Both the position numbers and the translations under genes were made by a program. A stretch of DNA of 64,000 bases, taken from the NCBI GenBank assembly GCA_035628135.1, contig DASPKM010000010.1, positions 1,116,001 through 1,180,000 on the forward strand, given 5' to 3'. Source of the stretch: DASPKM01 sp035628135 (GTDB taxonomy: Bacteria > Bacteroidota > Bacteroidia > Chitinophagales > Chitinophagaceae). This document shows positions 9,321 through 18,141 of the stretch, piece after piece (position 1 is the first letter of the stretch; each line of letters starts with the position of its first letter). The notes beneath the pieces were generated by a model. It was not told the origin of the DNA. It saw only the letters and a program-made list of their open reading frames with translations, and searched no databases.

Positions 9321-12300
9321 ATGTTCTCACGATCCTACATGATTGTTTTGTTACTGATCGCAGGCCTGGCCCTGCAGGCACAACAACCTATCAAACTCGA
9401 CCAATTCAAGAACTGGAAACCACGCAACATCGGGCCCGCCGGCATGAGCGGCCGCATCACCGCCATCGACGCCGTAGTGGACAATCCCAATACCATCTAT
9501 CTCGGCGCGGCTTCGGGGGGCGTGTGGAAAACAGAGAATGCGGGCAGCTCCTGGACACCCGTGTTCGACGACCAGCCCATTCAAAACATAGGCTCCATCG
9601 CCATCCAGCAAAGCAACCCATCGATAGTTTGGGTAGGCACCGGCGAAGGCAATCCCCGCAACTCGCTCAACATCGGCGAAGGCATTTATAAAACACAGGA
9701 CGGCGGTAAGACCTGGAAGCGCATGGGCCTCGAGAAGACACGCAACATCCACCGCGTTATCATCGATCCTAACAATCCAAATACAGTGTATGCAGGCGCC
9801 ATCGGCAATCCTTACACCGAACATCCCGATAGGGGCGTGTTCAAAACCACCGACGGCGGCGAAACCTGGCAGAAAATATTATACACCAACGATACCAGCG
9901 GCATTGGCGACATGATCATGGACCCGTCCAATCCCAATAAACTGTTCGCGGCCATGTGGCAACACCGCCGCACACCCTGGAGCCTAACCAGCGGCGGTCC
10001 GGGGAGCGGCCTGTACATGACCATCGATGGGGGAAAGAACTGGAAAAAATTAGGCAAGGCCGAAGGCTTGCCCGATGGCAACTATGGCCGCATAGGACTG
10101 GCCATTTCCCGCAGCAATCCAAAACGCGTATACGCATTGATAGAAGCTGCCCGCAACGGTTTGTACCGCAGCGACGACGGCGGATATAAATGGGAGCTCA
10201 TCAACAGCGAACCACAGTGGGTAACCAACCGCCCGTTTTACTTCCAGGAAATTGCAGTTGACCCCGAAAACGAAAACAGGCTCTGGCTCATTTATCAAAT
10301 GATTTCGGTAAGTGAAGATGGAGGAAAGACCTTCCGCGTAGTAATACCTTACAACGGCATACATCCTGACCACCACGCATTCTGGATCCATCCCAACAAT
10401 GGCAACCTGATCATCGATGGCAACGACGGTGGCATCGGCATTACAAGAGACCGCGGCAAGACCTGGCAGTTCGATGAAAAAATTCCTGTAGGGCAATTCT
10501 ACCACATCAACGTAGACAATGAAATGCCCTATAACGTAATGGGAGGCATGCAGGACAACGGAAGCTGGCGCGGACCAGCTTACACCTGGATGAGCGCAGG
10601 CATTAAGAACTATTACTGGGAAAGCCTCTGGGGCGGCGATGGATTCGACGTAATGCCCGACCCCGACGACGCCAATTGGGTGTACGCCATGAGCCAGGGA
10701 GGAAGCGTAGGAAAATACAATGTAAAAACCGGGGAACGCTGGTTCATCAGGCCCAATTCGCCGGACAGCATCACACGCCTCCGCTTTAACTGGAACGCGG
10801 CCATAGCACAGGACCCTACCAATAACAACACCATTTACTTCGGCAGCCAGTACGTGCACAAAAGCACCGATAAAGGCGCCACCTGGCAGATCATTTCGCC
10901 CGACCTTACCACCAACGACAGCGTTAAAATAGACCAGCGCAACAATGGAGGATTATCGATAGATATTACCGGCGCGGAAAACTATTGCACCATCATAGCC
11001 ATTGCGCCTGGTCATAAAGAAAGCGGCGTGGTATGGGTGGGCACAGATGATGGCAACGTGCAACTTACCCGCGACGGTGGAAAAACCTGGACCAACTTCC
11101 GCGGCAAAATACCCGGCCTCCCAACAGGAGCATGGATACCGCAAATACAGGCATCGCGCTACAATGCAGGCGAGGCATTTGTTGTTGCGAACGATTACCG
11201 CCGCGGCGATTTCAAACCTTATATCTTCAGAACGACCGATTACGGAAAAACATGGACAAGATTGGTGGACGAGAAAAAGGTGAATGGTTATGCGCTGTGC
11301 GTAATACAGGATCCAACAGAGCCCAACCTGATCTTTGCAGGCACTGAGCATGGATTGTGGGTAAGCCTCGACAACGGCGCCAACTGGCAGCAGTGGACCA
11401 ATGGATATCCTTCTGTATCTACCTACGATATGGTTATCCAGGAAAGAGAAGCCGACCTGGTGATCGCAACTTTCGGAAGATCCTTGTGGGTGCTGGACGA
11501 CATCAGGCCCCTGCGCAAGCTGGCCGCCAACAAAGGCATATTGAAAAACACCGTGAATGCATTTCCCGCTCCCGATGCCATACAAGCGCAATACCGCAAC
11601 GCACCGGGCTACGAATGGAGCACATGGGGTATTTGGGATGCGGAGAACCGTCCGCGCGGTGCCGCAGTTTCTTATTTTGTTATTCCACCTGCCAACAGGG
11701 ATACTGCCGCGAGCAGCAGAAGCCGCAATGACAGCGTAACCGTAAGAATTTATAACGATAAGAACGAAGTCATTCGCAACTTGCGTTGGAAAGCCGATAC
11801 CGGCATGAACCGCCGCTACTGGAGCATGGAAGAAAGAGGCTTCCGCAATCCCGGTCAACCAAGGCGTGTGGGCGGTCCCGAACCCGGCGGCCAACAGGTT
11901 TTCCCCGGCACATACAAAGTGGTGCTGACTTTGGCCGGCGCCAGCGATTCAACATATGTAGTAGTAAAAGAGGATCCGCGGCTGGGCAACCGCAGCGATA
12001 TCAGGACCGCGCAACGTCAAATGCAGGACAGGCTGCGCAAGAGCGCGGATAAATTGACCGCGGGAATGGACCGCTTATCTGAAGCAGAAGACATCATGCG
12101 TAAAATAGATGCGCAGGTGCGCGACATGACGGGCAAAGAAATCGACTCGTTGAAAAAATCCACCAAGGTCATGCAGGACTCTGTAAAGGCCATCCGCGAA
12201 TTCATCAGTGGCAAACCACAGGAGCGCCAGGGCACCGGCAACGTGCCGCAGGTAACGGTGATGACCCGCTTACAGCAGGCAAACCAGAGCATTACTTCCA

Positions 12301-12470
12301 AGCCATTGAAGCCGGGCACACAAGAGGAAATGATGGTGACATGGGCCGAATCGGCTATTGGCCAGGCCATTCAACGCATCAATAATTTCTTCGATGGCAA
12401 ATGGAAAGATTATCGGCGCCAGGTAGAAAACACCCCCATGAAGTTGTTTAAGGATTATAATCCCTTGTAA
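9321..12470 (+). CDS. Secreted BNR/sortilin-like (VPS10-type) beta-propeller protein
   Basis: 1049 aa from the ATG at 9321, which begins a signal peptide (FSRSYMIVLLLIAGLALQAQ); the frame opens earlier at 9231 but without a sensible leader. Residues ~30-740 are two large propellers made of BNR/Asp-box repeats of the form S/T-x-D-x-G-x-T-W (TQDGGKTWKRMG, TTDGGETWQKI, TIDGGKNWKKLG, STDKGATWQII, TRDGGKTWTNF, TTDYGKTWTRL, SLDNGANWQQW). Residues ~800-870 look like an Ig-like domain (TVRIYNDKNEVIRNL), and ~890-1000 are helical. No T9SS sorting domain, so probably periplasmic or released. Often annotated as 'glycosyl hydrolase', but Asp boxes are structural and no catalytic residues are evident; function unknown. 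Confidence 0.87.
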   Translation: MFSRSYMIVLLLIAGLALQAQQPIKLDQFKNWKPRNIGPAGMSGRITAIDAVVDNPNTIYLGAASGGVWKTENAGSSWTPVFDDQPIQNIGSIAIQQSNPSIVWVGTGEGNPRNSLNIGEGIYKTQDGGKTWKRMGLEKTRNIHRVIIDPNNPNTVYAGAIGNPYTEHPDRGVFKTTDGGETWQKILYTNDTSGIGDMIMDPSNPNKLFAAMWQHRRTPWSLTSGGPGSGLYMTIDGGKNWKKLGKAEGLPDGNYGRIGLAISRSNPKRVYALIEAARNGLYRSDDGGYKWELINSEPQWVTNRPFYFQEIAVDPENENRLWLIYQMISVSEDGGKTFRVVIPYNGIHPDHHAFWIHPNNGNLIIDGNDGGIGITRDRGKTWQFDEKIPVGQFYHINVDNEMPYNVMGGMQDNGSWRGPAYTWMSAGIKNYYWESLWGGDGFDVMPDPDDANWVYAMSQGGSVGKYNVKTGERWFIRPNSPDSITRLRFNWNAAIAQDPTNNNTIYFGSQYVHKSTDKGATWQIISPDLTTNDSVKIDQRNNGGLSIDITGAENYCTIIAIAPGHKESGVVWVGTDDGNVQLTRDGGKTWTNFRGKIPGLPTGAWIPQIQASRYNAGEAFVVANDYRRGDFKPYIFRTTDYGKTWTRLVDEKKVNGYALCVIQDPTEPNLIFAGTEHGLWVSLDNGANWQQWTNGYPSVSTYDMVIQEREADLVIATFGRSLWVLDDIRPLRKLAANKGILKNTVNAFPAPDAIQAQYRNAPGYEWSTWGIWDAENRPRGAAVSYFVIPPANRDTAASSRSRNDSVTVRIYNDKNEVIRNLRWKADTGMNRRYWSMEERGFRNPGQPRRVGGPEPGGQQVFPGTYKVVLTLAGASDSTYVVVKEDPRLGNRSDIRTAQRQMQDRLRKSADKLTAGMDRLSEAEDIMRKIDAQVRDMTGKEIDSLKKSTKVMQDSVKAIREFISGKPQERQGTGNVPQVTVMTRLQQANQSITSKPLKPGTQEEMMVTWAESAIGQAIQRINNFFDGKWKDYRRQVENTPMKLFKDYNPL

Positions 12471-12488
12471 AGTAAAGTACAAGTTATA

Positions 12489-12535
12489 AAGGTACCGGGC
12501 ACAGGTTCAATCTTGTGCCTTGTACCTTAAATCTT
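12489..12535 (+). terminator. Intrinsic terminator of the BNR protein gene
   Basis: Interrupted hairpin: AAGGTAC (12489-12495) pairs with GTACCTT (12522-12528) and, inside it, GGCACA (12498-12503) with TGTGCC (12514-12519), followed by AAATCTTTATTTTT. Lies 18 bp after the stop codon. Confidence 0.7.
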
Positions 12536-12544
12536 TATTTTTGC
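12513..12544 (+). promoter_or_regulatory. Candidate Bacteroidota-type promoter for the aminotransferase
   Basis: A -7 box TATTTTTG (12537-12544, consensus TAnnTTTG) is preceded by TTG at 12513-12515 with a 21-bp spacer. Predicted transcription start near 12550, which is downstream of the first in-frame start at 12520 and so favours the GTG at 12574. Confidence 0.45.
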
Positions 12545-12573
12545 AGCAACCTATCTTATTAAACATCATCATC

Positions 12574-13830
12574 GTGAAGCTATCTTATTTGTCGGAGACA
12601 TTGATCGGTTCTGAGATTGTAAAATTGGGCGGTGAGATCCGTGAAAAGATCAACCAGGGACAGACCATTTACAATTTCACTGTGGGTGATTTCGATCCTT
12701 CGATCTTCCCCATACCCGCTGAACTGGAAGAGTTGATCATCGATGCATACCGAAAACATTTTACCAATTATCCCGCGGCAGAAGGTAACCTCGACCTAAG
12801 GCATGCCATTTCTCAATTCATTAAACGCAGGGAAAAGCTCGATTATGCTCCCGGCGCAATATTGGTATCTGCCGGTGGAAGGCCATTGGTGTATGCATTG
12901 TTCCGCGCAATTTGCGATAAGGGTGATAAGGTGATTTATCCTGTTCCTTCATGGAATAACAATCACTATGTACATTTTGTAGGTGGGGAACACGTGGTGG
13001 TGGAAGCAACAGCCGCTAACAACTTTATGCCTACTGCAGAAGAGATCCGCCCGCATATCAAAGGCGCCACGCTGCTTTCGCTTTGCTCTCCGCAAAATCC
13101 CACCGGTACTACCTTTTCAAGGGAAGAGCTGGAACAGATCTGTGATATGGTGCTGGAAGAAAATGCAAGCAGGGGTGAGCGTGAGAAGAAGCTGTACGTT
13201 ATGTACGATCAAATGTATTGGCACCTTACATTTGGAGACGTGGTGCATTACAATCCTGTTTCGCTCAGGCCCGAGATGCAGGAATACACGATTTTTATCG
13301 ACGCCATCAGCAAGGTATTTGCCGCTACCGGGGTCCGGGTAGGATGGAGCATGGGACCGGTGAGCATCATCACTAAAATGAAGGCCATTCTTACGCACGT
13401 GGGCGCCTGGGCTCCCATGGCTGAACAAAAAGCCGTAGCACAGTACCTGGACCAGCACGAGGATATCGACCGCTACCTGCTGAAGTTTAAAAAAGAAATT
13501 GAAGTGCGGCTGCGCGATATTTACGAAGGCTTCATTGCACTGAAGCAGGCAGGATTTGACGTTGATGCCATTACTCCGCAAGCAGCCATTTACCTCACTA
13601 TAAAACTCGACCTCAAAGGAAAACGAACGCCGCATGGAAAGCTGCTGGAAAATCAATCCGATGTTACGGCGTATATTCTCGACGAAGCGCACCTGGCGGT
13701 AGTGCCCTTCTATGCATTCGGCGCCAGCAGGAGCTCAGCCTGGTATCGTTTAAGCGTGGGCACCTGTAAACGGGAAGAGATTGGCGAAATGCTGCAGAAG
13801 CTAAGGCAGGCCTTGGAAAAATTGAGTTAG
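12574..13830 (+). CDS. PLP-dependent class I/II aminotransferase
   Basis: 418 aa from a GTG at 12574; the frame opens at 12520, but that lies inside the upstream terminator and before the predicted transcription start. Fold-type I aminotransferase: YPAAEGNLDLRHAI (substrate-side N-terminal arm), SAGGRPLVYALFRA, PSWNNNHYV, CSPQNPTGTTFS (Asn binding PLP), VMYDQMYWH (Asp to the pyridine N), and the Schiff-base lysine in DAISKVFAATGVRVGW. C-terminal WYRLSVGTC carries the carboxylate-binding Arg. Most like aspartate/aromatic aminotransferases, but specificity cannot be set. Cytoplasmic, monocistronic, ended by a strong hairpin. Confidence 0.9.
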   Translation: MKLSYLSETLIGSEIVKLGGEIREKINQGQTIYNFTVGDFDPSIFPIPAELEELIIDAYRKHFTNYPAAEGNLDLRHAISQFIKRREKLDYAPGAILVSAGGRPLVYALFRAICDKGDKVIYPVPSWNNNHYVHFVGGEHVVVEATAANNFMPTAEEIRPHIKGATLLSLCSPQNPTGTTFSREELEQICDMVLEENASRGEREKKLYVMYDQMYWHLTFGDVVHYNPVSLRPEMQEYTIFIDAISKVFAATGVRVGWSMGPVSIITKMKAILTHVGAWAPMAEQKAVAQYLDQHEDIDRYLLKFKKEIEVRLRDIYEGFIALKQAGFDVDAITPQAAIYLTIKLDLKGKRTPHGKLLENQSDVTAYILDEAHLAVVPFYAFGASRSSAWYRLSVGTCKREEIGEMLQKLRQALEKLS

Positions 13831-13844
13831 CGAATTATCCGAAT

Positions 13845-13882
13845 AAAAAAGAGGCTGTCCCTTTACCGGAGACAGCCTCTTA
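13845..13882. terminator. Bidirectional terminator between converging genes
   Basis: Perfect 11-bp stem AAGAGGCTGTC (13849-13859) / GACAGCCTCTT (13871-13881) with an 11-nt loop; A-run on the left arm and T-rich right side let it act for both the aminotransferase and the converging 82-aa gene. Confidence 0.8.
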
Positions 13883-13902
13883 TGTATGGAGTGCTTTACA
13901 AA

Positions 13903-14151
13903 TTAATTCTTGTTGCAGGCAAACTGAAAGGGTTTCAGCTTTTTCTGGTCCAGCACCAGTTTTACCTGGCTGATCTCTTCGATGATCTTTCCCTTGTTAA
14001 GGTCAAAGATCTCATGCGCAACACTGATAGTGTCCAGGGTTTCAAATTGGAACAACAGACGGTTCAATTTTTCCAATTCCCTTTCCATGGAAAGTTCACT
14101 ATCAAATTCGTCTTTTACCAGTACAAGCAAATCGCGGTTAGGCGTTTTCAT
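13903..14151 (-). CDS. Small acidic/helical hypothetical protein (82 aa)
   Basis: 82 aa, no signal peptide. Strongly helical and amphipathic (FDSELSMERELEKLNRLLFQFETLD, FDLNKGKIIEEISQVKLVLDQKKLK), so a small coiled-coil or helical bundle is likely. Not recognised. It begins 12 bp after the stop of a 45-aa lipoprotein gene and ends just before a strong terminator, so the two probably form one short transcript. Confidence 0.6.
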   Translation of the reverse strand: MKTPNRDLLVLVKDEFDSELSMERELEKLNRLLFQFETLDTISVAHEIFDLNKGKIIEEISQVKLVLDQKKLKPFQFACNKN

Positions 14152-14163
14152 TTTTATAGGATT

Positions 14164-14301
14164 TTAATAACCGACAAAGCCTTTGTTAACACCACAGCCA
14201 CAGTTCTTCTTAGAGCTACCAATCCTGTTTCCAGAGGTGCAGCTAGTAACTGCAATTGTAACGATAATTAACAAAAAAATCAACAACCGGGTTATTTTCA
14301 T
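14164..14301 (-). CDS. Very small Cys/Gly-rich lipoprotein (45 aa)
   Basis: ATG at 14301, TAA at 14164-14166. Translation: a basic start, a hydrophobic stretch (LLIFLLIIVTIAVTS) and a lipobox ending A-V-T-S-C21, so only 25 residues remain after lipidation. The mature part has a compact C-G-C-G motif (SKKNCGCGVNKGFVGY). Such mini-lipoproteins are easily missed. Upstream of the 82-aa gene on the same strand and divergent from the glycosyltransferase. Function unknown; a metal or thiol role for CGCG is only a guess. Confidence 0.6.
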   Translation of the reverse strand: MKITRLLIFLLIIVTIAVTSCTSGNRIGSSKKNCGCGVNKGFVGY

Positions 14302-14353
14302 AAAATCTAGTTCTTGTAAATTAAACTAATTTTCCTAAAATTTATTTTTCAAC

Positions 14354-15505
14354 TTGACGAACGGCGACAAAATTAACACCCGAACGCCTGGCAAACCATG
14401 TATTTTAATCGCCCCGCTCGACTGGGGCCTCGGACATGCAACCCGTTGTATTCCAATTATCAAGTATCTCATCGAACAGGACTGTCATGTTATTTTGGCC
14501 GCTAGCGGAAAGCCTGCAAGCCTGTTGACCGCCGAATTCCCAAAGGTAGAGCTACTGCCACTTCCCGGATATGGACTACACTATAGTGCCAGCAGCCGGC
14601 TAAATGTCCTGAAAATTTTGTCCCAGCTTCCCAAAATCTTGATTTCCATCAAGCAAGAGCATCGATGGTTAGACGCCCTTGTAAAGACAAGGCAAATAAA
14701 CATGGTTATTTCCGATTGTAGGTTCGGGCTGCGTCATAAAAATGTTTTTAGTGTGTTAATGACCCACCAATTGGCCATACAATCGCCCATAAAATGGGTC
14801 AAGCAGCAGTTGCGAGCATGGAATTACCGTTTCATCAACCGCTTCAACGAATGCTGGGTGCCCGATGAAAAAGGCTTTCCCAACCTCGCCGGTGAAATAT
14901 CACATCCACCTAAGCTTCCTTCCATTCCCGTGAAATACATCGGTTGCCTTTCACGCTTCACCAGGCTAACTGCATCACCGGAAAAAGAATACGATGCAGT
15001 GATCATTTTGTCTGGCCCCGAACCACAGCGAACAATACTCGAAAACAAATTGGTAAAGGAATTGGCGTCTAATAAAAATGCACTCGCTCTAGCGCTGATA
15101 CGAGGATTGCCAGACGATGCAAACAGCTTGCGGATACAGGGTGTTGACGTATTCAATCATTTGCCTGCAATAGCATTGGAAAAAATTATTCATGGCGCCA
15201 GGCTTATCATCAGCCGCTCAGGCTATACCACGGTAATGGATATGCTAAAACTTGGCAAAAGAACAGTGCTGGTGCCAACACCCGGGCAACCGGAACAAGA
15301 ATACCTGGGCCGCTATCTATCGCAGCAACAATGGTGCGCCTGTATGCGGCAACAAGATTTTTCTTTAGCAGACGCTTTGCAACTGGCATCTTCATTTGCA
15401 TACAGCAATCCTGGCGGGTTGCACATGGAATCGTACAAGGAGCACATCGGGCAAACGATCGGTAATTTACCGCGTGTTATATTTGCGCCTAAACTTTCAG
15501 TTTGA
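14354..15505 (+). CDS. Glycosyltransferase, MurG/GT28-like
   Basis: 383 aa. GT-B fold: N-terminal nucleotide-free domain beginning CILIAPLDWGLGHATRC, with the GHxTR element of the GT1/GT28 group, and a C-terminal sugar-nucleotide domain (AVIILSGPEPQRT; IHGARLIISRSGYTTVMDML; GKRTVLVPTPGQPEQEYLG), the classic donor-binding site. No signal peptide; cytoplasmic or peripheral. The only in-frame starts near the N-terminus are non-ATG; TTG at 14354 is used here with low certainty. Its stop overlaps the start of the DMT transporter by 4 bp (TTGA), so the two are translationally coupled. Acceptor unknown. Confidence 0.82.
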   Translation: MTNGDKINTRTPGKPCILIAPLDWGLGHATRCIPIIKYLIEQDCHVILAASGKPASLLTAEFPKVELLPLPGYGLHYSASSRLNVLKILSQLPKILISIKQEHRWLDALVKTRQINMVISDCRFGLRHKNVFSVLMTHQLAIQSPIKWVKQQLRAWNYRFINRFNECWVPDEKGFPNLAGEISHPPKLPSIPVKYIGCLSRFTRLTASPEKEYDAVIILSGPEPQRTILENKLVKELASNKNALALALIRGLPDDANSLRIQGVDVFNHLPAIALEKIIHGARLIISRSGYTTVMDMLKLGKRTVLVPTPGQPEQEYLGRYLSQQQWCACMRQQDFSLADALQLASSFAYSNPGGLHMESYKEHIGQTIGNLPRVIFAPKLSV

Positions 15506-16392
15506 CAACAGCATGGAAAGCACATGCGGGCTTGTTGCTCACCAACCTCATTTTCGGGAGTAATTACAGCATCGTTCAATACATTGCGGCAAGAGGCGTT
15601 CAACCTTTCGGGTTGAATGTGATACGTGTTGGCGTGACAACGGTTTTATTATGGCTGCTGATATTTTTTGTACCGCATAAACCCGGTATACGGAGGGAAC
15701 ATATCGGCCGCATGCTCGTTTGCGCGCTGACAGGTATAGTCATAAATCAACTGCTGTTCATTAAAGGCCTCACGCTAACGTTAAGCATGCATGCTTCGCT
15801 GCTGATGTTGGTTACACCGGTTTTTGTTACGGTTACGGCAGCCTGGCTGATTAAAGAATCCCTGAACATATACAAGCTTGTAGGATTGGCTGCGGGCATC
15901 GGTGGAGCCGTAATGCTGGTGCTGTTAAAAGAAAACACTGCCGCACACAATGGAGGCAGCAACATATTGCTTGGAAATATGCTGATAGTGATCAATGCCA
16001 TTTCCTATGCGTTCTACTTTGTTTTGGTTAAGCCACTGATGGAAGTATACCATCCCTTTCATGTCATACGCTGGATGTTCACGCTGGGATTGATATTTGT
16101 GTTGCCGATAGGATGGGGCGAGTTCGCCGCCATAGAATGGCAAACATTGCAGGTTATGGGTTATGCAGCGCTTGCCTTCATTGTTATCGGTGCAACATTC
16201 CTCGCTTACTTATTCAACCTGTACGGCATCGCAAAGCTGGGCGCCTCGATAGCGGGCGCATACATTTATACGCAACCGTTCTTTGCCAGCATCATCGCTA
16301 TTTTTATTCTGGATGAAACGCTAAGCTTGTACAAGATCATTGCGGCCCTGTTGATAATTGCCGGAGTAGTGCTGGTAAACAAAAAGGTTTGA
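15502..16392 (+). CDS. DMT-superfamily transporter (EamA family)
   Basis: 296 aa, about ten hydrophobic helices in two EamA repeats (residues ~5-140 and ~150-295). Repeat signatures include LLLTNLIFGSNYSIVQYIA, the proline/glycine-rich helix ends GLAAGIGGAVMLVLL and ALLIIAGVVLVNKK. Such inner-membrane carriers export or exchange amino acids, sugars or nucleotide derivatives; the substrate cannot be told. Starts with TTG at 15502, overlapping the glycosyltransferase stop by 4 bp, which suggests joint expression and perhaps a glycolipid or metabolite link (inference). Confidence 0.87.
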   Translation: MTTAWKAHAGLLLTNLIFGSNYSIVQYIAARGVQPFGLNVIRVGVTTVLLWLLIFFVPHKPGIRREHIGRMLVCALTGIVINQLLFIKGLTLTLSMHASLLMLVTPVFVTVTAAWLIKESLNIYKLVGLAAGIGGAVMLVLLKENTAAHNGGSNILLGNMLIVINAISYAFYFVLVKPLMEVYHPFHVIRWMFTLGLIFVLPIGWGEFAAIEWQTLQVMGYAALAFIVIGATFLAYLFNLYGIAKLGASIAGAYIYTQPFFASIIAIFILDETLSLYKIIAALLIIAGVVLVNKKV

Positions 16393-16413
16393 GACGTGCA
16401 TCTCAAACCTTTT
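16382..16413. terminator. Bidirectional terminator overlapping the transporter stop
   Basis: Perfect 13-bp stem AAAAGGTTTGAGA (16382-16394) / TCTCAAACCTTTT (16401-16413) with a 6-nt loop. The stop codon of the DMT gene lies in the left arm; the stem can also serve the converging T9SS hydrolase gene. Confidence 0.8.
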
Positions 16414-16431
16414 ACAAATCGTATTAGGCCA

Positions 16432-17928
16432 TTAATTGATAACAACCTTCCTGCTCTCGGAAAAATGTTCTCCTTCCACTTTTACAAAATAAGTGCCGGA
16501 AGGCAGTGCGGATACATTGATCTTGTTTTCGGTAAGCCCGGGAGCAACCAGTTTGTCTGAGCGGTGCAGGCTTCTTCCGTTCAGGTCATGCACGCTGATG
16601 CGTACATTCTGCGCCCTGTCGACATTCACGTATACCGAAAGTGTTCCTTTAACAGGGCCGGGTATGGTTATATAGCCTGCCGATGTATTGGGAAGTGATA
16701 CGCGTTTTACGTCGTAGTATTCTTTACTGCCGTCGCGGTTAACCAGCGCGAGGCGGTAGAGGTTAATGCCTTTCAGCGGCTGATCATCTATCAATACATA
16801 TTTCTTAGCAACGCCCGAAGTGCCGGCCGCTGCAACAGTGGCTACCTGCTGGTATTGTCCGCTAGCATTGGCCCGTTCCAGTATGAACCTGTCTGTATTG
16901 GTTTCTGAAGTGGTGGTCCATTCAACGTATACCTTGCCGCCGCGCAAAATTGCTGTGTAATTTCTGAGGTTTGCGGGAAGCAGTGCGTCCCTGTCAAACT
17001 GTATCAGCCAGGTATAAATATTCCTGCCATCTACTACAAATGCCGGATTATAGAACGTGTTCCAGGTGTTGTGTGTAAAGCCCGTATTGCAAGGCCAGCC
17101 TGCAATGGGAAGTGTCGTTTTCTTTGCCAGCGGCGTGGGTGGCGACGGCGAAGTATTGATCCTATTGATCCAGTTGGTAGAAAGAGAATCATGGCAGTCA
17201 CCATCCGGAGGCACGCCGTCGGTAAAGTCATCGGTTGCGCAATGCACTTCCCAAACAGCCAGGTCGGCGTTAGCAATGTTGGCGGGGCCATTTGGAAAAT
17301 TTCCAACGCGGGCGCAAAGAGAGGCCATTCCAATTGCCGCCACCCGCTGAGCGTTCGCAAGGCTGGTTGCTGCATATTCCATGACCATATTCGCACCGGA
17401 ACTCATGCCTGTGAGGTAAATGCGCGAGATGTCGACCTTGTAATTCGCAACGGCATAGTCAATCATAGCGGACACGTCGGCTGCCGATGGATATGCGCCC
17501 GGATAATTATATTGGTTGTATTGTGGAGAGAGCACGATGTAGTTGTATGTTTTGCCGCCATCGGTAACGCTCGGTAATTCTCCCCTTTCAATCCTTTCAG
17601 GTAAGGGCACATCGCCCGCATTGTTATCGCTGCCATCGGACAACAGCGAAAGTAATTTGCAGAGGTCTGAAGAAGAGCCATTTCCGACTTCTCCCACACC
17701 ATGAAAATAAATGATCAATGGGTACACCTCCGGACCCGGGTTAGTATAACCCGGCGGCAAATATTCCAGGAAGCCTTTGATATAGGTGCCGATGTTGATG
17801 TTAGGCCGCTTCGACTGCACCATGTTCGGGAAGCCGGGGCAACTGGTTTGGGCTGAAAGCGGGAGGGTAGAGAATAAAAACAGCAATGCTGCTGAGATCC
17901 TTAACAGGTAAGCATACAATTTGACCAT
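16432..17928 (-). CDS. T9SS-exported alpha/beta-hydrolase (esterase/depolymerase-like), copy 1
   Basis: 498 aa. Signal peptide 1-27 (AALLFLFSTLPLSAQ). Residues ~35-300 are an alpha/beta hydrolase: oxyanion strand PLIIYFHGVGEVG, nucleophile Ser in the elbow GMSSGANM (G-x-S-x-G), an Asp-rich TDDFTDGVPPDGD loop and a candidate His in THNTWNTFY. Residues ~320-405 are an FN3-like domain with the 'WTTTSETNTDRFILERA' signature common before T9SS tails. The last ~80 residues are the sorting domain (SVHDLNGRSLHR, ALPSGTYFVKVEG). Probable surface esterase or polysaccharide-ester hydrolase. Paralogue of the next upstream gene, with which it shares order of domains. Confidence 0.85.
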   Translation of the reverse strand: MVKLYAYLLRISAALLFLFSTLPLSAQTSCPGFPNMVQSKRPNINIGTYIKGFLEYLPPGYTNPGPEVYPLIIYFHGVGEVGNGSSSDLCKLLSLLSDGSDNNAGDVPLPERIERGELPSVTDGGKTYNYIVLSPQYNQYNYPGAYPSAADVSAMIDYAVANYKVDISRIYLTGMSSGANMVMEYAATSLANAQRVAAIGMASLCARVGNFPNGPANIANADLAVWEVHCATDDFTDGVPPDGDCHDSLSTNWINRINTSPSPPTPLAKKTTLPIAGWPCNTGFTHNTWNTFYNPAFVVDGRNIYTWLIQFDRDALLPANLRNYTAILRGGKVYVEWTTTSETNTDRFILERANASGQYQQVATVAAAGTSGVAKKYVLIDDQPLKGINLYRLALVNRDGSKEYYDVKRVSLPNTSAGYITIPGPVKGTLSVYVNVDRAQNVRISVHDLNGRSLHRSDKLVAPGLTENKINVSALPSGTYFVKVEGEHFSESRKVVIN

Positions 17929-18076
17929 GACGAATAGTTTAACTTATAAATCCAGGTTTATCAATCAACGCTTTTCAAGTAGTAGCTGCAATTCGTCATC
18001 AGAGGTAAGGTTCTCACCGGGCAGTAAAAATAACCCAAATAGTTATACAGGGACCAGCTTTTAAAATTATTACATA

Positions 18077-18111
18077 AAAAAATACCACATCTGCCAGATG
18101 TGATATTTTTT
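18077..18111 (-). terminator. Terminator after the second T9SS hydrolase
   Basis: Near-perfect inverted repeat centred on CATCTGCCAGATG (18088-18100) with flanking A7/T6 runs, 31 bp after the stop of the 461-aa gene. It separates the two paralogues into different transcripts. Confidence 0.65.
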
Positions 18112-18141
18112 CTGCCCTAAAGCGGGTATTGAGGTGCTTTG

